DNA of 26,823 bases, taken from assembly GCA_943325425.2 (NCBI GenBank), contig CALPPJ020000001.1, positions 1 through 26,823 on the forward strand, in the 5' to 3' direction. Made by a program: the position numbers and the translations under genes. The notes beneath the pieces were generated by a model. The model made no database searches, was not told where the DNA came from, and saw only the letters and a list, made by a program, of their open reading frames with translations. The stretch's first letter is position 1, and every line of letters starts with the position of its first letter. This DNA comes from Bifidobacterium breve (lineage in GTDB: Bacteria; Actinomycetota; Acidimicrobiia; Acidimicrobiales; Ilumatobacteraceae). Positions 14,110 to 23,072 of this stretch are shown here, in pieces.

Positions 14110-15537
14110 TCACATTGATGCGACGGGAATACGAACTTTGTGCGACGGATCTGACGTGACTTCGCGCAGAATTCCTCGCAAGTGATGCGGAGCAGCCTCG
14201 GTTATTTCAACTAATCCGTAACTTCCGGCCCGGATCGCGTTCTTGGGCCTGAAGTGCACAACTTTGTTCTGTCGCGTGCGAGCTTGATACACCTCGGGGT
14301 TGCGGCGCGACGGACCTTCGATGAGGACATCTTCAATTCGACCGATTCGCGCTTCATGGCGAATCACCGCCGAATGTTCAACGACGACCCGTAAACGTGC
14401 AAATCGATCAGCGACAACTGCTGGATCGACAAAATGGTCAACCATTGTCGCGGCTTCGGTGCCTTCACGTGGCGAGAACATAAATGTGTAGGCGTAGTCG
14501 TAGTCGGCTTCAGCAGATACTTCAAGCGTACGTACAAAGTCTTCTTCGGTTTCTCCAGGAAATCCAACAATGATGTCAGTACTGACCGCCAAGTCTGGAA
14601 TAAGTTGACGCGCTTGATGCAACTTCTCTAAATAACGTTCGGCGTTGTAACCACGGTGCATGATGGCCAACAAGCGATCACTGCCTGATTGCAATGGATA
14701 ATGCAAGTGTTCGCAAATCGTTGGCACTTCAGCCATCACCGCAAAAGTCTCTGGCCGCATATCTTTCGGGTGCGGGCTCGTAAAGCGAACGCGCTTGATG
14801 CCAGCAACAGTTCCGACTTCACGAAGTAATTCGCTGAACAATGGTCGTGCCGAAACATCTTCACCGGCACGCCGCTTATCTAACTGCAAGTCACGACCAT
14901 AACTGTTGACGTTTTGTCCGAGCAAGGTCACTTCAGTGACCCCCTGATCGGCCAGTGCACGAACTTCAGAGACAATGTCGTCGTAGGGGCGACTGATTTC
15001 AGAGCCGCGCACCGAGGGCACGATGCAAAATGCGCACGAGTTATCGCAACCGATCTGGATGGTGACCCACGCGTCATATGAAGTCACGCGCTTGGCCGGC
15101 AGGGCCGACGGGAACATCGCGTGATCATCAAGCACTGCTTCTTCCAAAATCTCGGTTAAAGGTCCGTCGACGCGAGCGGTCTCTAGAAGTTCGGCTGCTC
15201 GGTGCACGTTGTGAGTACCCATCACCACGTCAACCCACGGTGCCCGCTTTTGCACAATGTCGCGGTCCTTCTGGGCTAGGCAGCCCGAGACCACAATTTG
15301 TCGACCCTCACGCGCATCTTTCCAGCGCTTCAACATTCCGAGGTTGCCGTACAACTTGTTGTCAGCATTTTCACGAATACAACAGGTGTTCAGTACCACG
15401 ACATCAGCATCGTCTTCTTCTTCAACCGCCAAAAGACCGTCGGCATCAAGAAGACCAGAGATTCGCTCAGAATCATGGTCGTTCATTTGGCACCCAAAGG
15501 TGCGTACGACGTATGAACGGGGTTCTTGATCTGACAT
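14110..15537 (-). CDS. miaB: tRNA-2-methylthio-N6-dimethylallyladenosine synthase MiaB
   Basis: MiaB is a radical-SAM methylthiotransferase that adds the 2-methylthio group to i6A37 made by MiaA. The 475-residue protein has an N-terminal MTTase domain with cluster-binding Cys residues in RTFGCQMN, LNTCCIREN and VSGCLAQ. The radical-SAM core has the CxxxCxxC motif in GCDNSCAFCIVPSVRG. A C-terminal TRAM domain (about 395-465) binds tRNA. I chose the ATG at 15537 because it precedes the conserved RTFGCQMN by about 10 residues, as usual in the family. A TTG at 15573 in the same frame overlaps the rpoD stop (TTGA) and would add 12 residues. In E. coli MiaB activity depends on YgfZ, whose homologue lies near the right end of this window. 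Confidence 0.96.
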   Translation of the reverse strand: MSDQEPRSYVVRTFGCQMNDHDSERISGLLDADGLLAVEEEDDADVVVLNTCCIRENADNKLYGNLGMLKRWKDAREGRQIVVSGCLAQKDRDIVQKRAPWVDVVMGTHNVHRAAELLETARVDGPLTEILEEAVLDDHAMFPSALPAKRVTSYDAWVTIQIGCDNSCAFCIVPSVRGSEISRPYDDIVSEVRALADQGVTEVTLLGQNVNSYGRDLQLDKRRAGEDVSARPLFSELLREVGTVAGIKRVRFTSPHPKDMRPETFAVMAEVPTICEHLHYPLQSGSDRLLAIMHRGYNAERYLEKLHQARQLIPDLAVSTDIIVGFPGETEEDFVRTLEVSAEADYDYAYTFMFSPREGTEAATMVDHFVDPAVVADRFARLRVVVEHSAVIRHEARIGRIEDVLIEGPSRRNPEVYQARTRQNKVVHFRPKNAIRAGSYGLVEITEAAPHHLRGILREVTSDPSHKVRIPVASM

Positions 15538-15569
15538 AACCGTTTCAGGATACCCCTGAACAACCAGTG

Positions 15570-16820
15570 TCAATCCTCGACGAAGTTGCGTAAGGCCCGC
15601 CCACTTGCCACGTGGCGCAGGCGAAAGAGTGCCCGAACCTCAATCTGGCGGACCCGCTCTCGGGTGATATCGAAGGCTTTGCCCACCTCTTCAAGGGTCG
15701 CTCCTTGGTCGCCATTGAGCCCAAAGCGCATTTTCATGACGTCACGTTCGCGTTCAGGAAGTTCGTCAAGGACAGCTCGCATAGCCTCACGCATGTCTTC
15801 AAGTTCAATACCGCCACTTGGATCGCCCACATCGGTTGCAGCAATGTGATCGCCAATCGTCGAGTCTCCATCGACCCGAGTGGCTTGATCAAGACTGGTC
15901 GTGTCAGCAGCCAAACTGAAGTACTCGGCGACTCGATCGGGAGACTCTCCAAGCGCCTGAGCTATCTCAATGATTGTTGGCTCACGTTGATTGAGTTGAG
16001 TGAGTTCACGTTGAACACGCAAAGCACGGTTGATGTTTTCCATCGCGTGAGTGGGGATACGAATGTTACGACTCTCCTCGGCGACAGCTCGAGAGATTGC
16101 TTGTTTGATCCACCATGTCGCGTAGGTGGAAAATTTGAAGCCACGTGTGTAATCAAATTTCTCGACGGCTTTCATGAGTCCGATATTTCCGCTCTGAATC
16201 GCATCAGCCAGCGGCATTGAAACTTTCGTATAACGCTTGGCAATACTTACCACAAGCCGCAGATTCGCGTTCGTGAGGTCTTCGCGAGCACGACGCCCTT
16301 GATCGATCACCCGCTGTAGCCGACGACGATCAAGAACTGAGGCAGAGTCGCCGAGGCTTTCAAGTTCAATGTGTGCTTCGCTGCCGAGAACGATTTTTCT
16401 GCCAAGGACTTTTTCTTCATCAGCAGTCAATAATGCGATGCGGCTGATTTCTTGCAGATACATACGAATGGCATCTTGACCTGAGTCATCACTGCCGCGT
16501 TCACGACGAGCCACTCGCCCATCGGATGACTTAGATTTCGTCCCATTCAAAGACGGTCGACGCAACTCACCTGAATCATCAAGTTCAAATGATTGATCAA
16601 CCCTGATGCCGACTTTCTCAATTGATGCGCGTACTGCGTCAATCACTTCTGGAGACAATTCAATATCGCGCAACGCATCAACGATGTCCTGAGTTGACAA
16701 CTCACCATGACGTCGACCAAACGCAATCAGCGCCAGCCACTCTGCTTCATCAATACCGACAACAGGAACGAGAGATGTTCCAGCAAAATCATTGCTGCTA
16801 TCACTCTTCGCTGTTGTCAC
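15570..16820 (-). CDS. rpoD: Primary sigma-70 factor (RpoD/SigA)
   Basis: This subunit directs RNA polymerase to housekeeping promoters. The 416-residue protein has a region-1.1-like N-terminus (about 25-75) and a charged linker. Region 1.2 is QDAIRMYLQEI and region 2 includes FDYTRGFKFSTYATWWIKQAI for -10 melting. Region 3 follows, then region 4 with the helix-turn-helix ATLEEVGKAFDITRERVRQIE for -35 recognition. Full regions 1.2 to 4 and strong matches in region 2 mark it as the main sigma factor and not an ECF type. The predicted start is a GTG at 16820 lying inside the dnaG gene (20-nt overlap), with GGGGGTCGAG just before it. dnaG-rpoD is the core of the classical macromolecular synthesis operon. 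Confidence 0.95.
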   Translation of the reverse strand: MTTAKSDSSNDFAGTSLVPVVGIDEAEWLALIAFGRRHGELSTQDIVDALRDIELSPEVIDAVRASIEKVGIRVDQSFELDDSGELRRPSLNGTKSKSSDGRVARRERGSDDSGQDAIRMYLQEISRIALLTADEEKVLGRKIVLGSEAHIELESLGDSASVLDRRRLQRVIDQGRRAREDLTNANLRLVVSIAKRYTKVSMPLADAIQSGNIGLMKAVEKFDYTRGFKFSTYATWWIKQAISRAVAEESRNIRIPTHAMENINRALRVQRELTQLNQREPTIIEIAQALGESPDRVAEYFSLAADTTSLDQATRVDGDSTIGDHIAATDVGDPSGGIELEDMREAMRAVLDELPERERDVMKMRFGLNGDQGATLEEVGKAFDITRERVRQIEVRALFRLRHVASGRALRNFVED

Positions 16821-18594
16821 CTCGACCCCCCGGTTGAAATGTTCGTGCTGCCAGCCACATTAGCAATGACTCAGCAGCTGCTAGAGCCGTGCGCTCATTG
16901 TCAAGATTCTCAAGTTGCACTCGAGCATCACGATCTTCGCGAATCTCTTCGGGTATCGCTATTCGTGTTCGTTGCGACAGAATTCGCCGAACGGTCACCC
17001 CAATGAGATTGAGAGCTACCGAACTGGGTTCAATCTCAATATCAGTAACAGCAGCCCGTTCGAGCATTTCGCGAACCTCAGGATCAGCGATTCCGAGAGC
17101 GTTATTCAGCAAACTGCCCGTTTCAATTTCGGATGCAGTTGCCAATGTCAGAAAGGCACGGCGAGGAATTTCCGAGACAAAGAGCGCCTCAATCAACCAC
17201 GGCGCAATGTCGTCCCAACTTTGCAACAGCAAACTAATCGCAATGAATTCAGCATTTTCAGAAACGCCAACGCCGCGAGAAACTGGCGCAGCCACTACTG
17301 GTTGAGCCGAACGACGTTCAGCCAACCGACTCAAATCGGCGACCGGCAGACCAACGCGAGCGGCAATTTCACCGGCATATAGTTTGCGCACATTCACATC
17401 GGGATGTTCGTTAATCACTTCCATTGCTTGCGCGGCAAGCCGTGCCCGATCTTCTGGACTTCGTAAAGGCTTGCCAGATACAACACGATTCACGCGGAAA
17501 CCCAGGAACGGAACCGCTTCATCAATTGCTGCAGCCAACGCCGCCGGATCGGAGATCGCCAGATCGCCTGGGTCTTTGCCGTCTGGAAACTTCGCCACTG
17601 AAACTTGAACCTGATACTTCTTTTCCCATTCGTAGAACTTCTCAGCTGCCCCTTGACCCGCGGCGTCCGCATCAAAGGCCAACACCACTTTGCTGGCAAA
17701 ACGTTTCAAGATACGAACATGTTCTTCGGTCAGCGATGTTCCACATGTTGCCACCGCCCGCGTCACGCCTGATCGATGAAATCCGATGACGTCGGTATAG
17801 CCCTCACACACGATGACTTGATCGGCTTTAACGACGTCATTCTTCGCCCAGTTCAGGCCATACAGAGTTTTTGACTTGAAATAGATTTTGGTTTCAGATG
17901 AGTTTTTGTACTTAGCAGGGTCGGCACTCCCGGGCAAGATACGGCCACCGAAAGCGACTGGATCTCCGTTGTCGCTGAAGATCGGAAACATAATGCGCGC
18001 CCGAAACGAATCTTGTAAACGATTCGCCTTATTGGTGAATGCCAAACCGACATCGCTGAGCACATCGGCAGCGAATCCCTTTTTGACGAGATGTTGACTT
18101 AACGCGTCCCATTCGTCGGGTGCATAACCCAACTGGAACTGTCGAGCAACGTCTCCAGCCAAACCACGGTCGCGCAAATAGTCGCGTGCCGCCCGAGCAT
18201 CAGGTGAATGAAGAAGGCGCTGGTGATACCAATCAACAGCCTCCGCCATTGCGCCAATAAGTTTCTTACGTCGCTGACGATCTTGGCTTTCGCCACCGGT
18301 CGTATACGTGAGCGTGATGTTCGCCCGAGCTGCCAACTTTTCCACCGATGATACAAAGTCAATATGTTCAATTTCTTGAACAAAGGTGAACACATCGCCC
18401 GCGGCCTGACATCCGAAGCACTTATAACGACCGGTTTCTTCGCGGACGTTAAACGAGCCACTCTTCTCGGTATGAAATGGGCAGAGACCCACCCAGTTTC
18501 GTCCTGCTTTACGTAAAGCCACATATTGCTGAACAACCTCAACGATAGATGTGGATGCCCGCACCCTCTCGATGTCGTCTTCAACAAATGCCAT
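16801..18594 (-). CDS. dnaG: DNA primase DnaG
   Basis: DnaG makes RNA primers for DNA replication. The 597-residue protein has an N-terminal CHC2 zinc-binding domain (CPFHTEKSGSF, then KCFGCQAAGD) and the RNA polymerase core with EGYTDVIG. The Toprim metal-binding DADAAG motif follows. The C-terminal part (about 430-597) is poorly conserved and should be the helicase-binding domain. The ATG at 18594 lies 10 nt after the stop of the TerC-like gene. The 3' end overlaps the rpoD start by 20 nt, giving coupled expression of primase and the main sigma factor. Confidence 0.97.
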   Translation of the reverse strand: MAFVEDDIERVRASTSIVEVVQQYVALRKAGRNWVGLCPFHTEKSGSFNVREETGRYKCFGCQAAGDVFTFVQEIEHIDFVSSVEKLAARANITLTYTTGGESQDRQRRKKLIGAMAEAVDWYHQRLLHSPDARAARDYLRDRGLAGDVARQFQLGYAPDEWDALSQHLVKKGFAADVLSDVGLAFTNKANRLQDSFRARIMFPIFSDNGDPVAFGGRILPGSADPAKYKNSSETKIYFKSKTLYGLNWAKNDVVKADQVIVCEGYTDVIGFHRSGVTRAVATCGTSLTEEHVRILKRFASKVVLAFDADAAGQGAAEKFYEWEKKYQVQVSVAKFPDGKDPGDLAISDPAALAAAIDEAVPFLGFRVNRVVSGKPLRSPEDRARLAAQAMEVINEHPDVNVRKLYAGEIAARVGLPVADLSRLAERRSAQPVVAAPVSRGVGVSENAEFIAISLLLQSWDDIAPWLIEALFVSEIPRRAFLTLATASEIETGSLLNNALGIADPEVREMLERAAVTDIEIEPSSVALNLIGVTVRRILSQRTRIAIPEEIREDRDARVQLENLDNERTALAAAESLLMWLAARTFQPGGRGDNSEE

Positions 18595-18604
18595 GCAGGT
18601 GAGA

Positions 18605-19591
18605 CTAATCCACCGGTGTCTGAGCAGGTTTATCCCGATCGGTCTTCATGGAGAATCCAATCGAGACGACGAGAACGATGATGATAACGACGAGCGAAAG
18701 CCACGTTGGGATGTGGTACCACTTGTGAATCAGCATCTTGATACCCACGAATGCCAGGATGATCGCCAATCCCTCTTTGAGATAACTGAATCGAGCATGA
18801 GCATCGGCAAGCAAGAAATACAAGGCCCGAAGGCCAAGGATGGCAAACGCATTAGACGAAAAAACGATGAATTGCTCTCGACTCACCGCCAAAACAGCCG
18901 GCACCGAATCAACCGCGAACAACACATCAGTGAATTCGATGAGCACCAAAACTGCAAAAAGTGGCGTTGCTAACCGCACCCCATTTTTTCGTGTAAAGAG
19001 TTTTTGTCCATCAAGATCGGGGGTGCTCGGCACAACACGATTGATTAACTTCATAAAGCGACCAGATGCGGGATCTAGTTCTTCTTCGGCTTCAACGACC
19101 AACTTCACCGCCGTGTAGATCAAGAATCCGCCAAAGACGTAGAGGACCCACGAAAACTTCTCGATCAACGCGACACCGGCAAAAATGAAAATGGCCCGCA
19201 GAGCAAGTGCTCCGAAGATTCCCCAGAACAAAACTCGATGCTGATACTTCAAGGGGATCTTGTAGAAACTCAGAATCAGAGCCCAGACAAACACATTGTC
19301 AATACTCAGACTTTTCTCGATGAGATACCCGCTGATGTATTCGCCCGATGCTGCTCCGCCAAACGCAATCGCAATCACCCCGGTAAACGCGAGACCTATT
19401 GATATCCAGACAGCGCTTTCAATCAGAGCTTCACGTGGACCAACATCGTGGGCATTTCGGTGAATGACCAAAATATCAACCGCCAACAACACACAGATAA
19501 AGGCCAATAGAGCAACCCATGCCCAACTAGGAACATCGAGATCAACGAAATTGACTTTTGAGGATTCAGTTAGAAAAAAAAGAGAAATCAT
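18605..19591 (-). CDS. TerC/Alx family integral membrane protein
   Basis: TerC-family proteins are polytopic inner-membrane proteins linked to tellurite resistance and to manganese export, in some cases loading exoenzymes with metal. The 328-residue protein has about eight to nine hydrophobic helices and the two diagnostic acidic motifs EKSLSIDNVFVW and EFTDVLFAVDSVPA. The Asp residues of these motifs are thought to bind metal. A charged cytoplasmic loop (about 165-205) separates the two halves, and the C-terminal tail is hydrophilic. The ATG shares one base with the stop of the upstream AIM24-like gene (TAATG). Neither other ter genes nor a yybP-ykoY manganese riboswitch signature was seen. 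A manganese-related function is inferred from the family. Confidence 0.93.
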   Translation of the reverse strand: MISLFFLTESSKVNFVDLDVPSWAWVALLAFICVLLAVDILVIHRNAHDVGPREALIESAVWISIGLAFTGVIAIAFGGAASGEYISGYLIEKSLSIDNVFVWALILSFYKIPLKYQHRVLFWGIFGALALRAIFIFAGVALIEKFSWVLYVFGGFLIYTAVKLVVEAEEELDPASGRFMKLINRVVPSTPDLDGQKLFTRKNGVRLATPLFAVLVLIEFTDVLFAVDSVPAVLAVSREQFIVFSSNAFAILGLRALYFLLADAHARFSYLKEGLAIILAFVGIKMLIHKWYHIPTWLSLVVIIIVLVVSIGFSMKTDRDKPAQTPVD

Positions 19592-20313
19592 TAGGCGCGA
19601 TTAAACAATCCGCCAATGGATCCGCCGCTCGTTGCTCCACCGGTCGGCATCATGCTCTGAATCCAACCTAATAGTTCGTTCGGGTTACGGGTTTGAGTCC
19701 ACACTTTTCCAGGACCCGTGAAATCGAAAACGAGACCTTCGCCACTCTTGAAAGTCTGCATCAAGCCACCGCTGGCTTGACGAATATTCATTGACACCGT
19801 GCCTTCGTACGCGACCATGTGCCCAGTATCAACCGTTAGCGATTGACCGGCTTGCAAGTCCCACACTTCAAGGGCTCCGTAACAGGCAAATACAACTGGA
19901 CCTTGACCTTCAGCACGGATAATGAATCCGCCTTCAGAGCCAAACATATTCTTGAACCCACCCCATTGTGTATCAATGGTGACATTGGTGTCGTTGGCCA
20001 GCCATGAACCTTTTTGAATGAATAGCGGTGTTGCCGACGTGACATCAAAAGCAACGATGTCGCCAGGCAAACGCGCCGCCACATCAACAAATCCACCATT
20101 GGCTGGCGCGGTGTAGGTACTCACGAAGAAACTTTCGCCCCCAAGCGCGGCGCGCTTGAGGCTCTTCATGATTCCGCCTTCGGCCTTAGCGGCCAATGTG
20201 ACACCAGTCGACATCGTCATCATGGCGCCACTTTCGACGCGCACCGGTTCATTGCCAGCCAAAGTAATTCGGGCTACGCCATATGCGGGTCCCTGTCGAG
20301 TCTGAATCTGCAT
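19591..20313 (-). CDS. AIM24 / TIGR00266 family protein
   Basis: The 240-residue protein belongs to the AIM24-like beta-sandwich family. Hallmarks are the opening VESGAMMTMSTGV, SLKRAALGGESFF and TYTAP. A middle segment contains GSWLANDTNV and GGFKNMFGSEGGF, and the C-terminus ends RNPNELLGWIQSMMP followed by a Gly/Ser-rich tail. The bacterial function is not established; the yeast homologue helps organise mitochondrial cristae. GGAGG stands 6 nt before the ATG at 20313, which I prefer to the GTG immediately upstream at 20316. It lies 26 nt after ppdK and its stop overlaps the TerC-like start. AIM24-like and TerC-like genes are thus translationally linked here, hinting at a shared membrane or stress role (inference). 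Confidence 0.9.
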   Translation of the reverse strand: MQIQTRQGPAYGVARITLAGNEPVRVESGAMMTMSTGVTLAAKAEGGIMKSLKRAALGGESFFVSTYTAPANGGFVDVAARLPGDIVAFDVTSATPLFIQKGSWLANDTNVTIDTQWGGFKNMFGSEGGFIIRAEGQGPVVFACYGALEVWDLQAGQSLTVDTGHMVAYEGTVSMNIRQASGGLMQTFKSGEGLVFDFTGPGKVWTQTRNPNELLGWIQSMMPTGGATSGGSIGGLFNRA

Positions 20314-20319
20314 CACAAT

Positions 20320-20324
20320 CCTCC
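20320..20324 (-). promoter_or_regulatory. Ribosome binding site of the AIM24-like gene
   Basis: GGAGG on the minus strand lies 6 nt before the ATG at 20313 and only 3 nt before the GTG at 20316. It therefore decides for the ATG. Confidence 0.75.
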
Positions 20325-20339
20325 AAGTTTATTTGTTAT

Positions 20340-23030
20340 TTACTTTGTGTCTGATTTTTTCTTACCGCCCGAAGCGAGCACTGCTTGTGCAACGGCAAGG
20401 CGGGCAATAGGAACACGGAACGGTGAACAACTCACGTAGTCAAGTCCCACTCGATAAAAAAGGTCAATTGATTCAGGGTCGCCGCCGTGTTCACCGCAGA
20501 CACCTAGTTTGATACCGGGCTTGGCAGCACGACCACGCTTGGCAGCAATTTCAACCAATTCGCCAACACCGTCTTGATCGATGGTCTCAAACGGATTGCG
20601 CTTCAACAACCCACCTTCTAGATAAGCCGGCATCATGCGACTCTCAATATCGTCACGGCTGAAACCAAAAGTCATTTGCGTCAGGTCGTTAGTACCAAAG
20701 CTAAAGAAATCGGCTTCTTCTGATAACTCATCGGCCCGCAAAGCCGCTCGAGGAGTTTCAATCATGGTTCCGATTGAAACTTTGGGCTTCTTCGTTGAAC
20801 CCTTTGTCGCGTCAGCGATGCCCTTCACGACCCACGAACGAGCCAAAGCCAATTCTTCACGCGTCACAGTGAGTGGAATCATGACTTCAACAATGGGCTT
20901 ACCGCCCTTGGTAACACGGTCAGCGGCAGCTTCCATGAGTGCCTGCACTTGCATGGCGTACAAACCTGGCTTCACAACACCAAGACGCACGCCACGTGTT
21001 CCGAGCATGGGGTTGTGTTCGGCCCATTCATGAGCAGCTTTCAACAACTGTGCTTTTTCAGTGGTCCACTCAGCAGCGGGCGTGGTGGCCTTTTCAATTT
21101 CAAGTTCGTGCACGTTCGGCAAGAACTCGTGCAAGGGCGGATCCAGCAAACGCACAGTGACGGGCAATCCATCCATGGCTTTCAAGATGTCAATGAAGTC
21201 TTTCTTTTGCACCTTGCGCAATTCTTCAAGAGCACTAGCTTCTTCTTCTGCGCTTTGCGCCAAGATCATGCGGCGGACAACAGGCAGGCGATCTTCGGCT
21301 AAGAACATGTGCTCGGTACGGCACAAACCAATACCTTCGGCACCAAGTTTGCGAGCGTTCGTTGCATCTTCACCAGTGTCAGCGTTGGCACGTACTGCCA
21401 TCTTGCCCTTACGAACTTGATCGCACCACTGCAAGATAATTTCGAATTCTTTTGGTGGCTTTGCATCTTGCAATTCAAGTGAACCAAGAACTACTTCACC
21501 AGTTGTCCCGTCAAGAGAAATAATGTCGCCTTCTTTGACAACGATGTCGCCGACCGAGAATTGCTTCCCATCAATCTTGACAGCCTCGGCGCCAACAACA
21601 GCAGGAGTACCCCAACCACGGGCCACGACAGCGGCGTGACTCACTAGGCCACCACGGGCGGTCAAGATACCTTCAGACACCATCATTCCGTGAACGTCTT
21701 CGGGACTTGTTTCACTTCGAACCAAGATGACCTTTTCACCGCGATCTGACGCATCAGCTGCTTCGTCAGCGGTGAAGTACACCTTGCCCACGGCAGCACC
21801 AGGTGAGGCTGCGAGACCCTTAGCAATGACCTTCTTTGCACCAGCCTGAAACTGCGGGTGCAGAACTTGATCAAGATGTTCGGCAGCAACGCGAGTAATT
21901 GCTTCTTCTTTGCTGATCTTCCAAGAATTTTTCTTGCCCTGAGAACCAACAGTTCCCTTGGTCATGTCGACAGCCATGCGCAAAGCAGCTGCGCCAGTGC
22001 GCTTGCCAACACGAGTCTGCAACATCCACAACTTGCCTTGTTCAATAGTGAACTCGGTATCGCACATGTCTTTGTAGTGCGCTTCAAGGCGCACAAAGAT
22101 CGCCATCAATTCATCATGAATCTTCGGGAACTTCGACTTCAAAGCATCTAAGTCTTCGGTGTTACGAATACCAGCAACCACGTCTTCACCCTGGGCATTG
22201 ACCAAGAAGTCACCGTACGGAACATTTTCGCCAGTTGCAGCGTTACGAGTAAAACCGACTCCCGTACCCGAATTATCGTCTCGGTTACCAAACACCATCG
22301 TTTGCACGTTGACGGCGGTACCCAAATTGTGATCAATCTTTTCGCGAACGCGGTAGGCAATAGCGCGAGCACCATTCCAACTCTTGAAGACTGCTTCAAC
22401 TGCACCACGCAACTGCGCTTCGGGCTTCTGCGGAAACGCCTTACCAGTCTCTTTCTTGACGACCTCAAGGTACTGCACGCACAGTTCTTTCAACACTGTT
22501 GAGGTCAACTCGGCGTCGGTCTTGACTTTGGCCTTTTCTTTGGCGGCCTCAAGTGGATGCTCGAAGTGGTGACCTTCAACGCCAAGAACAATGCGTCCGT
22601 ACATCGCAATGAAGCGACGATATGAGTCATAAGCGAAACGCTCGTCGCCGGTGACCTTGGCAAGACCCTTCACACTCTTATCATTGAGGCCAAGATTGAG
22701 GACTGTATCCATCATGCCTGGCATTGAGAATTTGGCACCCGACCGAACGCTGACGAGCAACGGGTCATTGGGATCTCCCAAATTGCGACCCATCGCCTTT
22801 TCAAGTTTCGCAATTTGGGTTTTTATCTCGGCGTCAATGCTCTTGGGCCAGCCGCCCACCATGTAGTCGCGACACGCGTCGGTGCTAATCGTGAAACCAG
22901 GTGGAACCGGCAACTTCAAAACGCTGGTCATCTCGGCAAGATTGGCGCCCTTACCCCCGAGCAGATCTTTCATCTGCATTGGGGGGCGGCGATGTTTCTG
23001 ATCAAATGAGTAAACGTACGGCACAAGCAC
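20340..23030 (-). CDS. ppdK: Pyruvate, phosphate dikinase
   Basis: PPDK interconverts pyruvate, ATP and phosphate with phosphoenolpyruvate, AMP and pyrophosphate. The 896-residue protein has the full domain order. The N-terminal ATP-grasp domain starts with KDLLGGKGANLAEM. The swivelling phosphohistidine domain has GGLVSHAAVVARGWGTP. The C-terminal PEP/pyruvate TIM barrel has FGTNDLTQMTFGFSRDD and the catalytic Cys segment GVCGEHGGD. Length is normal. The start is uncertain: GTG at 23030 is used here, but a second GTG at 23024 (giving VPYVYSFDQ) fits the usual family N-terminus as well. It is the first gene of the long minus-strand run and is divergent from the M50 protease with only 42 nt between them. 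Confidence 0.96.
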   Translation of the reverse strand: MLVPYVYSFDQKHRRPPMQMKDLLGGKGANLAEMTSVLKLPVPPGFTISTDACRDYMVGGWPKSIDAEIKTQIAKLEKAMGRNLGDPNDPLLVSVRSGAKFSMPGMMDTVLNLGLNDKSVKGLAKVTGDERFAYDSYRRFIAMYGRIVLGVEGHHFEHPLEAAKEKAKVKTDAELTSTVLKELCVQYLEVVKKETGKAFPQKPEAQLRGAVEAVFKSWNGARAIAYRVREKIDHNLGTAVNVQTMVFGNRDDNSGTGVGFTRNAATGENVPYGDFLVNAQGEDVVAGIRNTEDLDALKSKFPKIHDELMAIFVRLEAHYKDMCDTEFTIEQGKLWMLQTRVGKRTGAAALRMAVDMTKGTVGSQGKKNSWKISKEEAITRVAAEHLDQVLHPQFQAGAKKVIAKGLAASPGAAVGKVYFTADEAADASDRGEKVILVRSETSPEDVHGMMVSEGILTARGGLVSHAAVVARGWGTPAVVGAEAVKIDGKQFSVGDIVVKEGDIISLDGTTGEVVLGSLELQDAKPPKEFEIILQWCDQVRKGKMAVRANADTGEDATNARKLGAEGIGLCRTEHMFLAEDRLPVVRRMILAQSAEEEASALEELRKVQKKDFIDILKAMDGLPVTVRLLDPPLHEFLPNVHELEIEKATTPAAEWTTEKAQLLKAAHEWAEHNPMLGTRGVRLGVVKPGLYAMQVQALMEAAADRVTKGGKPIVEVMIPLTVTREELALARSWVVKGIADATKGSTKKPKVSIGTMIETPRAALRADELSEEADFFSFGTNDLTQMTFGFSRDDIESRMMPAYLEGGLLKRNPFETIDQDGVGELVEIAAKRGRAAKPGIKLGVCGEHGGDPESIDLFYRVGLDYVSCSPFRVPIARLAVAQAVLASGGKKKSDTK

Positions 23031-23072
23031 CGAGTCTACGACTTCTCAAGTTGAGGCATAACATCAAAGTGC

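Noticed and set aside
15538..15573. MiaB start at TTG 15573
   Set aside because: Possible because it overlaps the rpoD stop, but the ATG at 15537 gives the usual MiaB N-terminus; the TTG remains an alternative.
23031..23072. ppdK promoter with a TAGACT -10 element
   Set aside because: A possible -10 lies at 23033-23038 on the minus strand, but no acceptable -35 is found at the right distance.
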